A DNA stretch of 64,000 bases from a virus. How positions within the stretch are numbered: position 1 is the stretch's first letter; each line of letters begins with the position of its first letter. Shown in pieces: positions 23,443 to 30,798 of the stretch. The notes below the pieces were generated by a model that was not told the origin of the DNA, did no database searches, and worked only from the letters and a program-made list of their open reading frames with translations. The DNA lies in the IMG/VR virus record IMGVR_UViG_3300028610_001024, positions 1 through 64,000 of that record. One strand, written 5' to 3'. The translations under genes were made by a program, and so were the position numbers.

Positions 23443-23750
23443 ATGAGTGTGGTACAACAGGGATACATAGTGCAATCAACGGTCGATGGAGTAACCCACT
23501 TGTCTCGTAGGTGTTACTGGTTCCCCTCTAAATTGGAGGGTACATGGGTTCACGATAGCGTCTCACCTCGACAGACTGTATAACCTGGGAAATAAAGCCA
23601 ACCGACTTCTGCCGCGCTACGTGGGACCCAGAGAACGGCAACTGCAAGGCTGGACCGTGGCACCCTTGGCCACCGTTGATTCTGGAGACCAAAAAAGTAG
23701 CAGAAAATGAGTCGTCCTCAATAAAGGACATTATCGTCCCCTTACGGTGA
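23443..23750 (+). pseudogene. Frame-disrupted gene between cassette C and the sigma-54 promoter E
   Basis: ATG 23443 reads 46 codons (MSVVQQGYIVQSTVDG onward) to a TAA at 23581. The -1 frame, open from 23559, continues as a protein-like Trp/Cys-rich sequence (CITWEIKPTDFCRATWDP; WHPWPPLILETKK) to the TGA at 23748. Joined near 23557 they give about 100 residues. I do not recognise the family. No slippery heptamer is present, so a lost base is likelier than programmed shifting. Confidence 0.5.
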
Positions 23751-23856
23751 CACTTCTACACTCTTGTATTTTTGACCGCTCAAAACCTTGCTATACCATA
23801 ATACTCTCTACACAGTCACACACTGAAACCTCCCCTGACTGTCTAAAATCACTCCT

Positions 23857-23872
23857 TGGCACAGCGTTTGCA
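23857..23872 (+). promoter_or_regulatory. Consensus sigma-54 promoter E
   Basis: CTTGGCACAGCGTTTGCATG is a perfect TGGCAC-N5-TTGCA. Expected start near 23884, inside the palindrome described next. It lacks the TAGGTAA/CTCAATC boxes of the A-C family, so its activator may differ. Confidence 0.7.
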
Positions 23873-23883
23873 TGTACATTTTC

Positions 23884-23897
23884 TAGTGTGGACACTA
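23884..23897 (+). promoter_or_regulatory. Palindromic operator at the start of promoter E
   Basis: TAGTGTGGACACTA: two perfect six-base arms around GG, lying exactly at the predicted transcription start. Related TAGTGTG sites cluster at 28.7-29.1 kb. Likely a repressor site. Confidence 0.55.
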
Positions 23898-23928
23898 AAC
23901 CAATAACTCACAATTAAAGGGCTTTTTT

Positions 23929-24081
23929 ATGACCAAAGAAACTTGCTACAATATGGGACATTGTGTTCCTTTGTGCGGCGTCCGTACAGTAAAGCTGACA
24001 GCTGATAAGAAAAAAACGACTTGCCCTAACTGTCTGAATCTACTACTTACTTATCCCAAGGAGCCTACTATCGAACCTTAA
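23929..24081 (+). CDS. 50-residue zinc-ribbon protein
   Basis: ATG 23929 after TTAAAGGG. CYNMGHC, PLCG and CPNC give four or more zinc ligands. It is the first gene under promoter E, followed by the NYN-cold-shock gene; a C10 run lies between them at 24102. Confidence 0.62.
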   Translation: MTKETCYNMGHCVPLCGVRTVKLTADKKKTTCPNCLNLLLTYPKEPTIEP

Positions 24082-24150
24082 CCCCTTTACTATTAACCCC
24101 TCCCCCCCCCCTAATCTAACGCCTCTACTCTTAAAAGGATAACCCCTTCT

Positions 24151-25062
24151 ATGTCCAACTCCACCTCTATTTTCGTCGATACCAGTAACGCCTACCACAA
24201 TGGTGCAAATAATCTTCGTTATGATGAGCTACTCCGTTTTGCTCAACGTGATGGACGTAAGGTACAGCGCTATACAGCTTACTGCACCTATGACTCAGAT
24301 AAAGATGACGGATCGTCTGAAGGTAATCTTTATGCTGAGGGCCTGGAGAAGTTCTGGGCTAGTCTAAGCGGATTTGGATATAAAGTCCATAAGGAGTACG
24401 TTAAGTGGCAAGGAAACGGTGGTAGTCGTAGACCAAAAGCTAATGTAGATATTCGTATGACAGTTGACATGCTTACGCAAACAGCTTCCGACACCATTTT
24501 ACTTGTAACTGGGGACGGTGATTTTATCCCTTTAGTTGAAGCTCTACAGCTAAGAGGTATTCGAGTAGAAGTGATGAGCTTTCTCAATTCCTCTTCTGCT
24601 CTACAGGAATGTGCTGATTATCACATTAACGGAGCACTCCTCCCCGGGGTGATTCCTATTCAACAACCTGTCAATGCTGAAGTTGCAGATGAAGACTCTC
24701 ATAAACCTGTCTACTTCAACCACGGCGAACCTGGCTCAACTCTAACCGGACAAATATACTACTTTAAACAGGAGAATAATTTTGGATTTATCCGTTATTT
24801 ACCCCTGGGTGAGTATAGTAATCTTCACGTTACAAGTACTGAGGATCCTATAACGTCCTTCAAAACTGTTCATGTTCACGGTAGCAAGCTTTTACCTAGA
24901 GATAGATACCCCTCAAATACAGTCTGGAAATTTGACCTAAAGAGTAGTGAGGTTAAAAAAGGGCAACTCACAGCTGTAAATCTTCGACCTGCGTTGACAC
25001 CTAAAAATACTAAACCCCCTCATAACTCTACTCGTCCACAACAATCACCCGATAAAGGGTAA
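24151..25062 (+). CDS. NYN-domain RNase fused to a cold-shock-like domain
   Basis: 303 residues. Residues 1-165 are an NYN (LabA/DUF88, PIN-like) nuclease: FVDTSNAY with D10 and N13, D100 and D106 in VDIRMTVDML, and D122/D124 in VTGDGDF, the expected acidic metal site. Residues about 190-270 resemble a cold-shock/OB domain (GQIYYFKQENNFGFIRY). NYN proteins usually cleave RNA, and the OB part would hold the RNA substrate. The tail is proline-rich. AAAAGGATAACC precedes the start. A role in host RNA decay or defence evasion is speculative. Confidence 0.82.
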   Translation: MSNSTSIFVDTSNAYHNGANNLRYDELLRFAQRDGRKVQRYTAYCTYDSDKDDGSSEGNLYAEGLEKFWASLSGFGYKVHKEYVKWQGNGGSRRPKANVDIRMTVDMLTQTASDTILLVTGDGDFIPLVEALQLRGIRVEVMSFLNSSSALQECADYHINGALLPGVIPIQQPVNAEVADEDSHKPVYFNHGEPGSTLTGQIYYFKQENNFGFIRYLPLGEYSNLHVTSTEDPITSFKTVHVHGSKLLPRDRYPSNTVWKFDLKSSEVKKGQLTAVNLRPALTPKNTKPPHNSTRPQQSPDKG

Positions 25063-25097
25063 ATCCGCTCGATAAGAGCAAACTTGGAGAACTTGAC

Positions 25098-25499
25098 ATG
25101 TCAAAGTCTGACCCTGAACCCACCGTCAAAGATGAAACTGTTACCACTACCCCCCAAGCTGAGCCTACCCGTGCAGCTAACGCGTTCCGTGCGAGTGACT
25201 CTAAGGACAACAGTGATGCAGGCGGTAAACTCTATCTTCCAATCGAGGTCTACCTTGATAGTCCTCAAGTGAATTCTCTCAGGAAAGCGGGGTTTACAAC
25301 TACGGGAGCTATGCGGGGGTATCTCACCGAGTGCTTCAGTGGTAGTGATGAAGCCGTCACTAAGAAAGTGGCTGAATTTCTTACCCCAAGAAACCTTCTC
25401 GCTTCAGCTATTGCATGGAAGAAGAAGTCCCTGAAGACCAGGAATGAAGCACTCGCGGCCGAGATGGCTAAGAACGAAGCAGAACTCGCTGACCTATAG
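25098..25499 (+). CDS. 133-residue protein closing the NYN operon
   Basis: The disordered acidic N-terminus (about 45 residues) leads to a folded domain (KLYLPIEVYLDSPQVNSL) and a coiled C-terminal helix. The domain could be a small DNA-binding or adaptor fold. An intrinsic terminator follows directly. Confidence 0.65.
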   Translation: MSKSDPEPTVKDETVTTTPQAEPTRAANAFRASDSKDNSDAGGKLYLPIEVYLDSPQVNSLRKAGFTTTGAMRGYLTECFSGSDEAVTKKVAEFLTPRNLLASAIAWKKKSLKTRNEALAAEMAKNEAELADL

Positions 25500-25514
25500 G
25501 CTTCTTCTTCTAGT

Positions 25515-25540
25515 GGGGTCTCAATTGGGACCCTTTTTTT
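25515..25540 (+). terminator. Intrinsic terminator
   Basis: GGGTC (25516-25520) pairs with GACCC (25529-25533), followed by seven Ts. It ends the operon that begins at promoter E. Confidence 0.82.
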
Positions 25541-25565
25541 CTAACTCTAACACTAAAGGTTTTCT

Positions 25566-26063
25566 ATGTCTAACCAACTTCCTGAGCCTAGCACATTAAT
25601 CCCCGCTACTGTAATGAATACCCCTTCGCCTAAAGATAGAGAGACTGTTAAACATAGACTGGCTATTCAGCTCCGACATACGGCGCGACTACAATTACCT
25701 GTAGACGAATATATAAAAGAAACATTTCCTGAACCGTCAGACGATGGCACTATTCACATACTCGATGGTGTATCAGATAGACACCTCCCTTTACTAATTG
25801 ATCTATTCTTTGAATTCTATCAGGATCTAGATAAAGAATTCGAGAGAACAGTACGTAAGGATAATTCCAACTTCGACAAATACTCCAGTATGCTGGATAG
25901 AAAATCAACCTCTAACCGTCCGGCTAAGCACACCGTCAAAAAAGCACTATCCCCTAAAGAAAAACTCCTAGCAAAGCAAGCGAAGCTACGAGAACAGCAG
26001 GCAGAACTTGAAATAGATGATGACGCAATTGAAAAAGAAATGAGAGCAAAGTTAGGTCTATGA
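25566..26063 (+). CDS. 165-residue protein with C-terminal coiled coil
   Basis: A charged body and a last 40 residues of heptad type (KEKLLAKQAKLREQQAELEI). Starts just after the terminator, probably from its own promoter, which I could not place. Unknown role. Confidence 0.65.
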   Translation: MSNQLPEPSTLIPATVMNTPSPKDRETVKHRLAIQLRHTARLQLPVDEYIKETFPEPSDDGTIHILDGVSDRHLPLLIDLFFEFYQDLDKEFERTVRKDNSNFDKYSSMLDRKSTSNRPAKHTVKKALSPKEKLLAKQAKLREQQAELEIDDDAIEKEMRAKLGL

Positions 26064-26118
26064 CCCTTCGGGGGATTGAATGGTAATTTTACTGTACAAA
26101 AGTAAAAAGGAAGAAGAA

Positions 26119-26571
26119 ATGAACAACCCATCAAGAATCGTATTTCTCAATACATCCATCGTCACAAGCCCTGGAGTTTGGATTTGACGGAAGTGCTCTG
26201 CTGAACACATTGTAAATTACTTAAGAGACTTTCCCAATAGACTCTCGGCGGTTGGACATGAAGCCACCGCGGCAGCTATGACAAAGCTATTTGGTGAGGA
26301 GGTCACCATAAATCGTGTCTTCTGGGAAGCTCGGAAAGGTGACATCGCCGTCGTCCTTAAGGTCAAGGTACTCAACGCCGAGGAGCTTGCTGAAATAGGG
26401 TACGAAGTTGGGTTACTTTCTTTCGCTCTGCCAATTGATTTTGGTGGGGCCGATGAGGAATATATGCCAGCTGCTCTTCGGTGGCTTGCGCGTCAGTTCA
26501 TCGTCGCACACTCCATGACATTTCTAGGCGGTACGGATTACCCCGGTGGTCCACTTAGACATGCTGAATGA
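26119..26571 (+). pseudogene. AcrIII-1 (DUF1874) viral ring nuclease gene with in-frame TGA
   Basis: Reading on from ATG 26119 gives NNPSRIVFLNTSIV, then after the TGA at codon 23 (26185-26187) RLSAVGHEATAAA, NRVF, GDIAVVLKV and EELAEIGYEVGLL. This is the DUF1874 signature: the N-terminal strand, GHE.TA, NR and GD.A.V. The catalytic histidine of the family falls at codon 47, as in SIRV1 gp29. These enzymes degrade cyclic tetra-adenylate and so disarm type III CRISPR. The only later start, ATG 26278, would lose that histidine. About 45 residues after the normal family end are extra. Purines (GGAAGAAGAA) precede the ATG. Confidence 0.72.
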
Positions 26572-26803
26572 GAAGTTAGGGATTCTGACAGAGGAGTCAA
26601 TTAAATTCCCAGGATGTGACGTCTAATTCTCATTATGTAACCAAAACCTTGAGCGCTACTGACTGGTTATCAGTATTCTAGCTCTTAGAGAGGAATACGC
26701 AAATGATGGAACCAATCGACTAGAGTATCACGCTGCCGCGGCAAATTGAGTGGCTATCTAATATAAACCTTTACCCCCTGTCCCTCTATATTTAACCCTT
26801 CTT

Positions 26804-27589
26804 ATGTCTCTTCATCTACTCTCCTCCCATAATCTCATTCCTGCCAAACCAGAGGATGAATTTAACCTTGCTGAGGAAATGCGGCATAGGAAGCACCAGT
26901 ACATCGCATCTGAAAAAATGAAAATGGTTTCTGTATACTGCCCAAAGTACCTCACAACCTTAACCACTCGATTAGCAAAAAAAATTGGCACCGATCACGA
27001 CATTAGAACCCCTGGCCTAAGTCCCATGATGAGTGCATCAATACTTCACGGTGTAACTCTTTTACACGAGCACCCTAGCATTACTCAACTGATAATTCTT
27101 CAACAGGATGTGGCTAGCAGTAATATCACAGACACCAGTCGAATTCAATCAATGAATCAGTGGAGAGATAGCTTCAGTGCTAATTTCTCAATATCAGACC
27201 CGTTATCGTCCGGCACTGAACAAAAAAATACCTACATCAATGATGCTACAAAGACTACTATCAATGAGTTAAACAGTGAGCTAGGTATCTCTATGTCACA
27301 CCTAATGACTTTTGCATGGATGTTGACAATGTTATCTCAATCTCAGGTAAGTGATGAATATAAACTAAACCTTCAAGTTAGTTTAGAGTCATTCTTTAAC
27401 CGTATAGATGGGCAATATCAGTATGGAAGTATCATACTCCAAGCGGTAAAGAGATCAGTAGGACCTCGAGCTATAGAAGAATTTTTAGCGGGGAAGACAA
27501 TTCGAGAGCTGACAATAATGTTTCAAAAGGAAAATTACACAAGGCAGAAACTAATCAGTTTAATTCATCGATTGGTAAATGAGGAGTAG
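26804..27589 (+). CDS. 261-residue helical protein
   Basis: Long helical body with conserved-looking polar stretches (KTTINELNSELGISMSHLMT) and a C-terminal REL-TIMFQKEN segment. It begins after a 230-base stretch without genes. It could be a DNA-binding or scaffolding protein; not recognised. Confidence 0.68.
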   Translation: MSLHLLSSHNLIPAKPEDEFNLAEEMRHRKHQYIASEKMKMVSVYCPKYLTTLTTRLAKKIGTDHDIRTPGLSPMMSASILHGVTLLHEHPSITQLIILQQDVASSNITDTSRIQSMNQWRDSFSANFSISDPLSSGTEQKNTYINDATKTTINELNSELGISMSHLMTFAWMLTMLSQSQVSDEYKLNLQVSLESFFNRIDGQYQYGSIILQAVKRSVGPRAIEEFLAGKTIRELTIMFQKENYTRQKLISLIHRLVNEE

Positions 27590-27593
27590 AGTG

Positions 27594-27788
27594 ATGATTG
27601 AAGTAGGCGGTAAATGGACAAAGATAAAGGATCATGATTGCAGTCGACCTAATGCAGAGGAAGCTATAAGGGTCTTACCTAGGGGAAGTGAGTGGACGTG
27701 TGAGTGTGGTAAACTCTATATGTTAATAACCAAACAAGGCAAGCCAGTGATGATTAGTATACCTCACTATGATCACGGTAAGGAATAA
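27594..27788 (+). CDS. 64-residue protein with CxC motif
   Basis: ATG 27594 eight bases after GAGGAG. WTCECGKLYM and an earlier DHDC could bind a metal. Such short C.CG proteins are common in phages. Function unknown. Confidence 0.62.
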   Translation: MIEVGGKWTKIKDHDCSRPNAEEAIRVLPRGSEWTCECGKLYMLITKQGKPVMISIPHYDHGKE

Positions 27789-27789
27789 T

Positions 27790-28002
27790 ATGAGACCCAA
27801 ACCAGATAATCCTCACCCTGACTTCAAATTTGTACCCTTAACCCTAAGTGGCTCCTGCGGTATCAGTCCTTCAATCCCACAAGGTTCTATCAACTACCAA
27901 AAAAAGTACGCCCCTGTGTATGAAAAAGCAGCACAGGAAAAGCTACAAAATAGAGAACCTAATAGGTATAGCTACTGGCCAGCTGGACACTGTAATGGTT
28001 AA
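27790..28002 (+). CDS. 70-residue protein
   Basis: Start at ATG 27790. Proline/asparagine-rich, with few charged patches. It overlaps the following membrane gene by eight bases. Unrecognised. Confidence 0.55.
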   Translation: MRPKPDNPHPDFKFVPLTLSGSCGISPSIPQGSINYQKKYAPVYEKAAQEKLQNREPNRYSYWPAGHCNG

Positions 28003-28123
28003 ATACCTACTTTGCCTTCTCGTGGGGTACTTATTAAGTTCCCTTGTTCAATTTGTCAAATCTATGCGAAGCGGTTCAACAGATTTGCCTGAAAACTACG
28101 CAAAGGAAATAGATAATGACTAA
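27995..28123 (+). CDS. 42-residue single-pass membrane peptide
   Basis: KYLLCLLVGYLLSSLVQFV is a clear transmembrane helix, followed by a short acidic tail ending LPENYAKEID. The tail sequence recurs in a remnant at 28316. Coupled to neighbours. Confidence 0.6.
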   Translation: MVKYLLCLLVGYLLSSLVQFVKSMRSGSTDLPENYAKEIDND

Positions 28124-28298
28124 GATAGAGCCCCAGATTAAAAGTATTACAATGGATACAAACCCTATTCATAAGGATTGGGAAGTAATAATTCGGTTTC
28201 AACTACCTAAACTCGATGGAGTAACTACTGACGAAGCTGCTGGAATTGTACGGGGGTGGATGGAGCAAGCTATGAGAGAAACAGAACTCCACTATTAG
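28116..28298 (+). CDS. 60-residue protein
   Basis: Overlaps the membrane peptide by eight bases. An alternating beta/helix pattern (WEVIIRFQLPKL; EAAGIVRGWMEQAMRE). Unrecognised. Confidence 0.58.
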   Translation: MTKIEPQIKSITMDTNPIHKDWEVIIRFQLPKLDGVTTDEAAGIVRGWMEQAMRETELHY

Positions 28299-28315
28299 GT
28301 ACTTCGCTGTGTGAT

Positions 28316-28351
28316 CTACCGGATAACTATGCAGAGGAGATTGATCAATGA
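28316..28351 (+). repeat. Remnant of a duplicated membrane-peptide tail
   Basis: Translates as LPDNYAEEIDQ then stop, closely matching the tail of the protein at 27995 (LPENYAKEIDND). It also overlaps the ATG of the next gene, so the copy may have supplied a ribosome site (GCAGAGGAG). Confidence 0.55.
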
Positions 28352-28524
28352 TAATTGTTAATCAAGTCGGACCAATATTCAAAGGTCCAATGTCTATACC
28401 CAAGATAGTAGCTAAAAGATTAGGGCTATCCCAGGGAGATAATATCTCAGACACTCAAGGGTTAGAAATATCCTATGCTTTACTCACACACTGTAAAGAG
28501 ATGATGAGACAAGGAATTAACTAA
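28348..28524 (+). CDS. 58-residue helix-turn-helix-like protein
   Basis: GAGGAG precedes ATG 28348. SIPKIVAKRLGLSQGDNIS suggests a short helix-turn-helix or AbrB-like part. Weakly supported function. Confidence 0.5.
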   Translation: MIIVNQVGPIFKGPMSIPKIVAKRLGLSQGDNISDTQGLEISYALLTHCKEMMRQGIN

Positions 28525-28770
28525 CTTTTATGTTCAAGGGTTACTCCACTGTGTTAACACACTCATACAATTTCCCCTTCACTTTCTGCTCTACTTTGTA
28601 CTCCCTTGCATTATACTTCGCTCCCTCCCATAAGCACCTTAGGTGTATTTTATGCTACCGGATTGGTGTGCTCGAACCCTCTACACTAAACCACATTGTG
28701 GACCTGTATTCAAAAAACCCATCAACGTAGCATTTCCTCAACCCCTCCGCATCCTTTTCAACCCTTTAAA

Positions 28771-28798
28771 CTAGTGTGCTTTTCCTTTTCCACACTAG
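28771..28798 (+). promoter_or_regulatory. TAGTGTG inverted pair
   Basis: CTAGTGTG (28771-28778) and CACACTAG (28791-28798) face each other across 12 bases. Same arms as the operator at promoter E. Confidence 0.5.
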
Positions 28799-29024
28799 GT
28801 GTATTCAAATCCCATGCTACCTACCGCATGGTAGCCCTCTCTATATTTTTTCTCTCCTGTAACTGCTGACAATCGACAAATACAGTTAAAATGAAAAATA
28901 CACTAAATCGTTTTAGAACTTCCGGATAATCGATATTATGTCAACGTGTATTTTTCGACTAGGGTGAACAGTCGACTTCCACACTAAGTCAGACTTCAAT
29001 AAACATAAGGCCTTTACGCTTTTT

Positions 29025-29040
29025 GAGTGTCCACACTAAT
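29025..29040 (+). promoter_or_regulatory. TAGTGTG-type operator, compact
   Basis: GAGTGTCCACACTA: AGTGT and ACACT around CC, a near copy of the palindrome at 23884. A half-site ACACTAAG lies at 28981. Confidence 0.45.
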
Positions 29041-29058
29041 TCAATCTGTATTTTTTAC

Positions 29059-29092
29059 CTAGTGTGCCTAGTGTGTTAGCCTTAGACACTAG
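29059..29092 (+). promoter_or_regulatory. Tandem CTAGTGTG sites
   Basis: Direct copies at 29059-29066 and 29068-29075 and an inverted GACACTAG at 29085-29092. They lie 100-130 bases before the gene at 29190 and probably control it. Confidence 0.5.
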
Positions 29093-29189
29093 CAAGTGGC
29101 TGAAATATATTCTTATTCTTAAAGAGCACGAATCGTGCCAAATACGTACCCTAAGTGAAAAAAGTTCAACTTTTTTGGAGACCGCTCCC

Positions 29190-29825
29190 ATGAGTGATTC
29201 CCGACGCAGCCAACTCTCAACTCATACTGATTACCATCTACTCATAGCTAAAAACTCCCCTATAGACGTACCTACCCAACTTGACGAATTTCAATGCCTT
29301 ATCACTACAGGGTTATCCCCAAAAGATAGTTACTATAAATTAGCACAATCCTGGGCTCGACAGTATAAAGTCAACCAAGAAACTCAACAGAAAATAGATA
29401 ACCAGCCAAAACTAGCAGAGGATAGTTACGATCTAATTCTACCTACCTCCTGTAGCACTTGGCATGGACGTGGTGATAGTTGCATTGAACCTGCTACTCA
29501 ATACTTAGTAGACCCTAATGGCTATCTAATTCCTAACGGTCATGTCTGCTCAGGTCATGCTTACAGTATCCTATTAGAATACAAAGAAAAACTAGATGAA
29601 CATTGGACCTCTATCCCTATCTACTTTTCCCAGTATGGTCCTACTATCACCCTTGAGGCACACCAACACTTTATCCACCAATCTCTAACTAAGCCTATGG
29701 CCGATGAATTATTACTTATTCAAGGTTACATAAAGCTCAAAATGTCAGAACAAGTATTTAACTTTTCTAGATCATTGGCACGAGCTGGGATAGACTTACT
29801 AAATGGTGAACAGCAAAAGTGGTAG
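29190..29825 (+). CDS. 211-residue protein
   Basis: Started at ATG 29190 because TTGGAG is correctly placed; an upstream GTG lies among the operators. A central CSTWHGRGDSC and a later CSGHAY contain potential metal ligands. The position after an operator cluster suggests regulated expression. Family not recognised. Confidence 0.65.
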   Translation: MSDSRRSQLSTHTDYHLLIAKNSPIDVPTQLDEFQCLITTGLSPKDSYYKLAQSWARQYKVNQETQQKIDNQPKLAEDSYDLILPTSCSTWHGRGDSCIEPATQYLVDPNGYLIPNGHVCSGHAYSILLEYKEKLDEHWTSIPIYFSQYGPTITLEAHQHFIHQSLTKPMADELLLIQGYIKLKMSEQVFNFSRSLARAGIDLLNGEQQKW

Positions 29826-30143
29826 ATTTACCTACTACTCTATCTAGATTCCCACACGGGCCTATACGCGCGCACGAGGGGATCATATCTACCTTCTACT
29901 CCCACCACACTCCACACATACCCCACAATGCGAGACTTTAACCCTAAGACGTGACCACCCCCTACAAGCCACGAGAACTGCCCTTTACCCCCACTCGTTC
30001 CTTACAGGTCCTCCTATGGCTCCACGTACGTTCTATCCTTACGCCTTACTTACGCCTTCCACCTTTTCTACCGTCGCATTACCGCCCCCTTGAAAAAAGT
30101 TGAGATAGTTCTTGACACCTGAATACAGGTATGGCAAGGTCAT

Positions 30144-30166
30144 ACCCGTCAAGAGGTCTGACGGGT
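30144..30166 (+). promoter_or_regulatory. 8-bp leader hairpin
   Basis: ACCCGTCA and TGACGGGT are perfect complements around a 7-base loop. No T-run follows, so it is not a terminator. Confidence 0.55.
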
Positions 30167-30182
30167 TGTCATCCTTTTGAGG

Positions 30183-30242
30183 GGTAGGTACTTTAAGGTT
30201 AAAAACGGACTCATGACTAGATAACGCGAATAAGTACCTACC
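30183..30242 (+). promoter_or_regulatory. 11-bp long-range leader stem
   Basis: GGTAGGTACTT (30183-30193) is perfectly complementary to AAGTACCTACC (30232-30242), enclosing 38 bases. It ends 21 bases before ATG 30264, so it could control that gene's translation. Confidence 0.55.
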
Positions 30243-30263
30243 TCTACATCAGGAATAAACTAC

Positions 30264-30458
30264 ATGGAACTTAGAACACAGGAAAAAAGAACTTTTCAGG
30301 CTGAATACACCGCTGGCAATTCTGCAACTGTAGATAGTATTCAATCCCGTAAGCAACTCCTCAGACTAGCCAGATCCAATCCCAATATCCTCCAGTCTAA
30401 CTCCTATCTCTCAAGTCTATCTAAAATTGACCTCCTAAACTTACTCAATGGAGTCTAA
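30264..30458 (+). CDS. 64-residue protein behind structured leader
   Basis: Helical, ending in a leucine-rich stretch (LSSLSKIDLLNLLNGV). Follows AGGAATAAACTAC. Unrecognised; probably leader-regulated. Confidence 0.58.
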   Translation: MELRTQEKRTFQAEYTAGNSATVDSIQSRKQLLRLARSNPNILQSNSYLSSLSKIDLLNLLNGV

Positions 30459-30463
30459 TAGAA

Positions 30464-30628
30464 ATGGAGTGCCTAACCCACCCTCAATTACTACTTCTAA
30501 CAACTCAAGACCGCAAAAAGTACGACCATTATGGGTTCCCTCGCAACCTCATCGCAATTACCAAGTCTCGTAAAACGAAACGCCGTAATAAAATCGTCCG
30601 TGTAAGTCGACGACGTAACCGAAAATAA
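30464..30628 (+). CDS. 54-residue highly basic protein
   Basis: ATG 30464 lies five bases after the preceding stop. The last 25 residues are almost all K and R (KSRKTKRRNK, VSRRRNRK). Probable RNA or DNA binder. It directly precedes the folded element at 30637. Confidence 0.55.
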   Translation: MECLTHPQLLLLTTQDRKKYDHYGFPRNLIAITKSRKTKRRNKIVRVSRRRNRK

Positions 30629-30636
30629 CTCCACTG

Positions 30637-30687
30637 TCAGACCATAAAGCCTAGCTTAGCTAAAAAGCCGTGACTAGGTAGGTCTGA
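30637..30687 (+). ncRNA. Folded element with two stacked stems
   Basis: TCAGACC (30637-30643) pairs with GGTCTGA (30681-30687), and inside it CCTAG (30650-30654) pairs with CTAGG (30674-30678). It lies between two small genes. It could be a leader of the next gene or a stable RNA; no family recognised. Confidence 0.4.
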
Positions 30688-30715
30688 TAGACTACGATTC
30701 ACTAGGTAATTGAGG

Positions 30716-30796
30716 GTGGAAAATCGTCAATGGAAAAGTGCATGGTTTGAACTGCAACCAATTGATGAAAAGGATTCATTCTACACTGAGTACTAA
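30716..30796 (+). CDS. Possible 26-residue peptide (GTG start)
   Basis: A GTG start within TGAGGGTG; the frame reads ENRQWKSAWFELQPIDEKDS and stops two bases before the next ATG. The tight fit supports it, but there is no strong ribosome site. Confidence 0.33.
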   Translation: MENRQWKSAWFELQPIDEKDSFYTEY

Positions 30797-30798
30797 TC

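Larger units (their letters stand above)
28525..29189 (+). promoter_or_regulatory. 665-base region without a convincing gene; regulatory
   Basis: Pyrimidine-rich and low in start codons. An open frame at 28530 has no ribosome site and was not accepted. It contains a hairpin (CCATGC/GCATGG at 28812-28831) and the TAGTGTG operator cluster. The last 90 bases have an A/T palindrome (AAAAAAGTT-C-AACTTTTTT at 29157-29175) just before the ribosome site of the next gene. Confidence 0.6.
29826..30263 (+). promoter_or_regulatory. 438-base region without a gene; promoter and structured leader
   Basis: The first 250 bases are C/T-rich and show nothing I can name. TTGACA at 30112 directly abuts a perfect palindrome ACCTG-AATA-CAGGT (30117-30130), like an operator on a promoter, though no good -10 box follows. 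Two hairpins described separately lie between it and ATG 30264. Confidence 0.5.

Noticed and set aside
23528-23731. Minus-strand open frame
   Set aside because: It is the shadow of the frame-broken + strand gene; no ribosome site and no other minus-strand gene exists in the window.
24102-24111. C10 run as a phase-variable switch
   Set aside because: It lies between genes and not in a promoter spacer or a reading frame, so length changes would have no evident effect.
28530-28730. 66-codon open frame
   Set aside because: No ribosome site, low-complexity pyrimidine-rich coding, and it lies in a regulatory stretch with operator sites.
30130-30146. Sigma-54 box TATGGCAAGGTCATACC
   Set aside because: No TTGC at -12; the region is better read as TTGACA with an adjoining palindrome.
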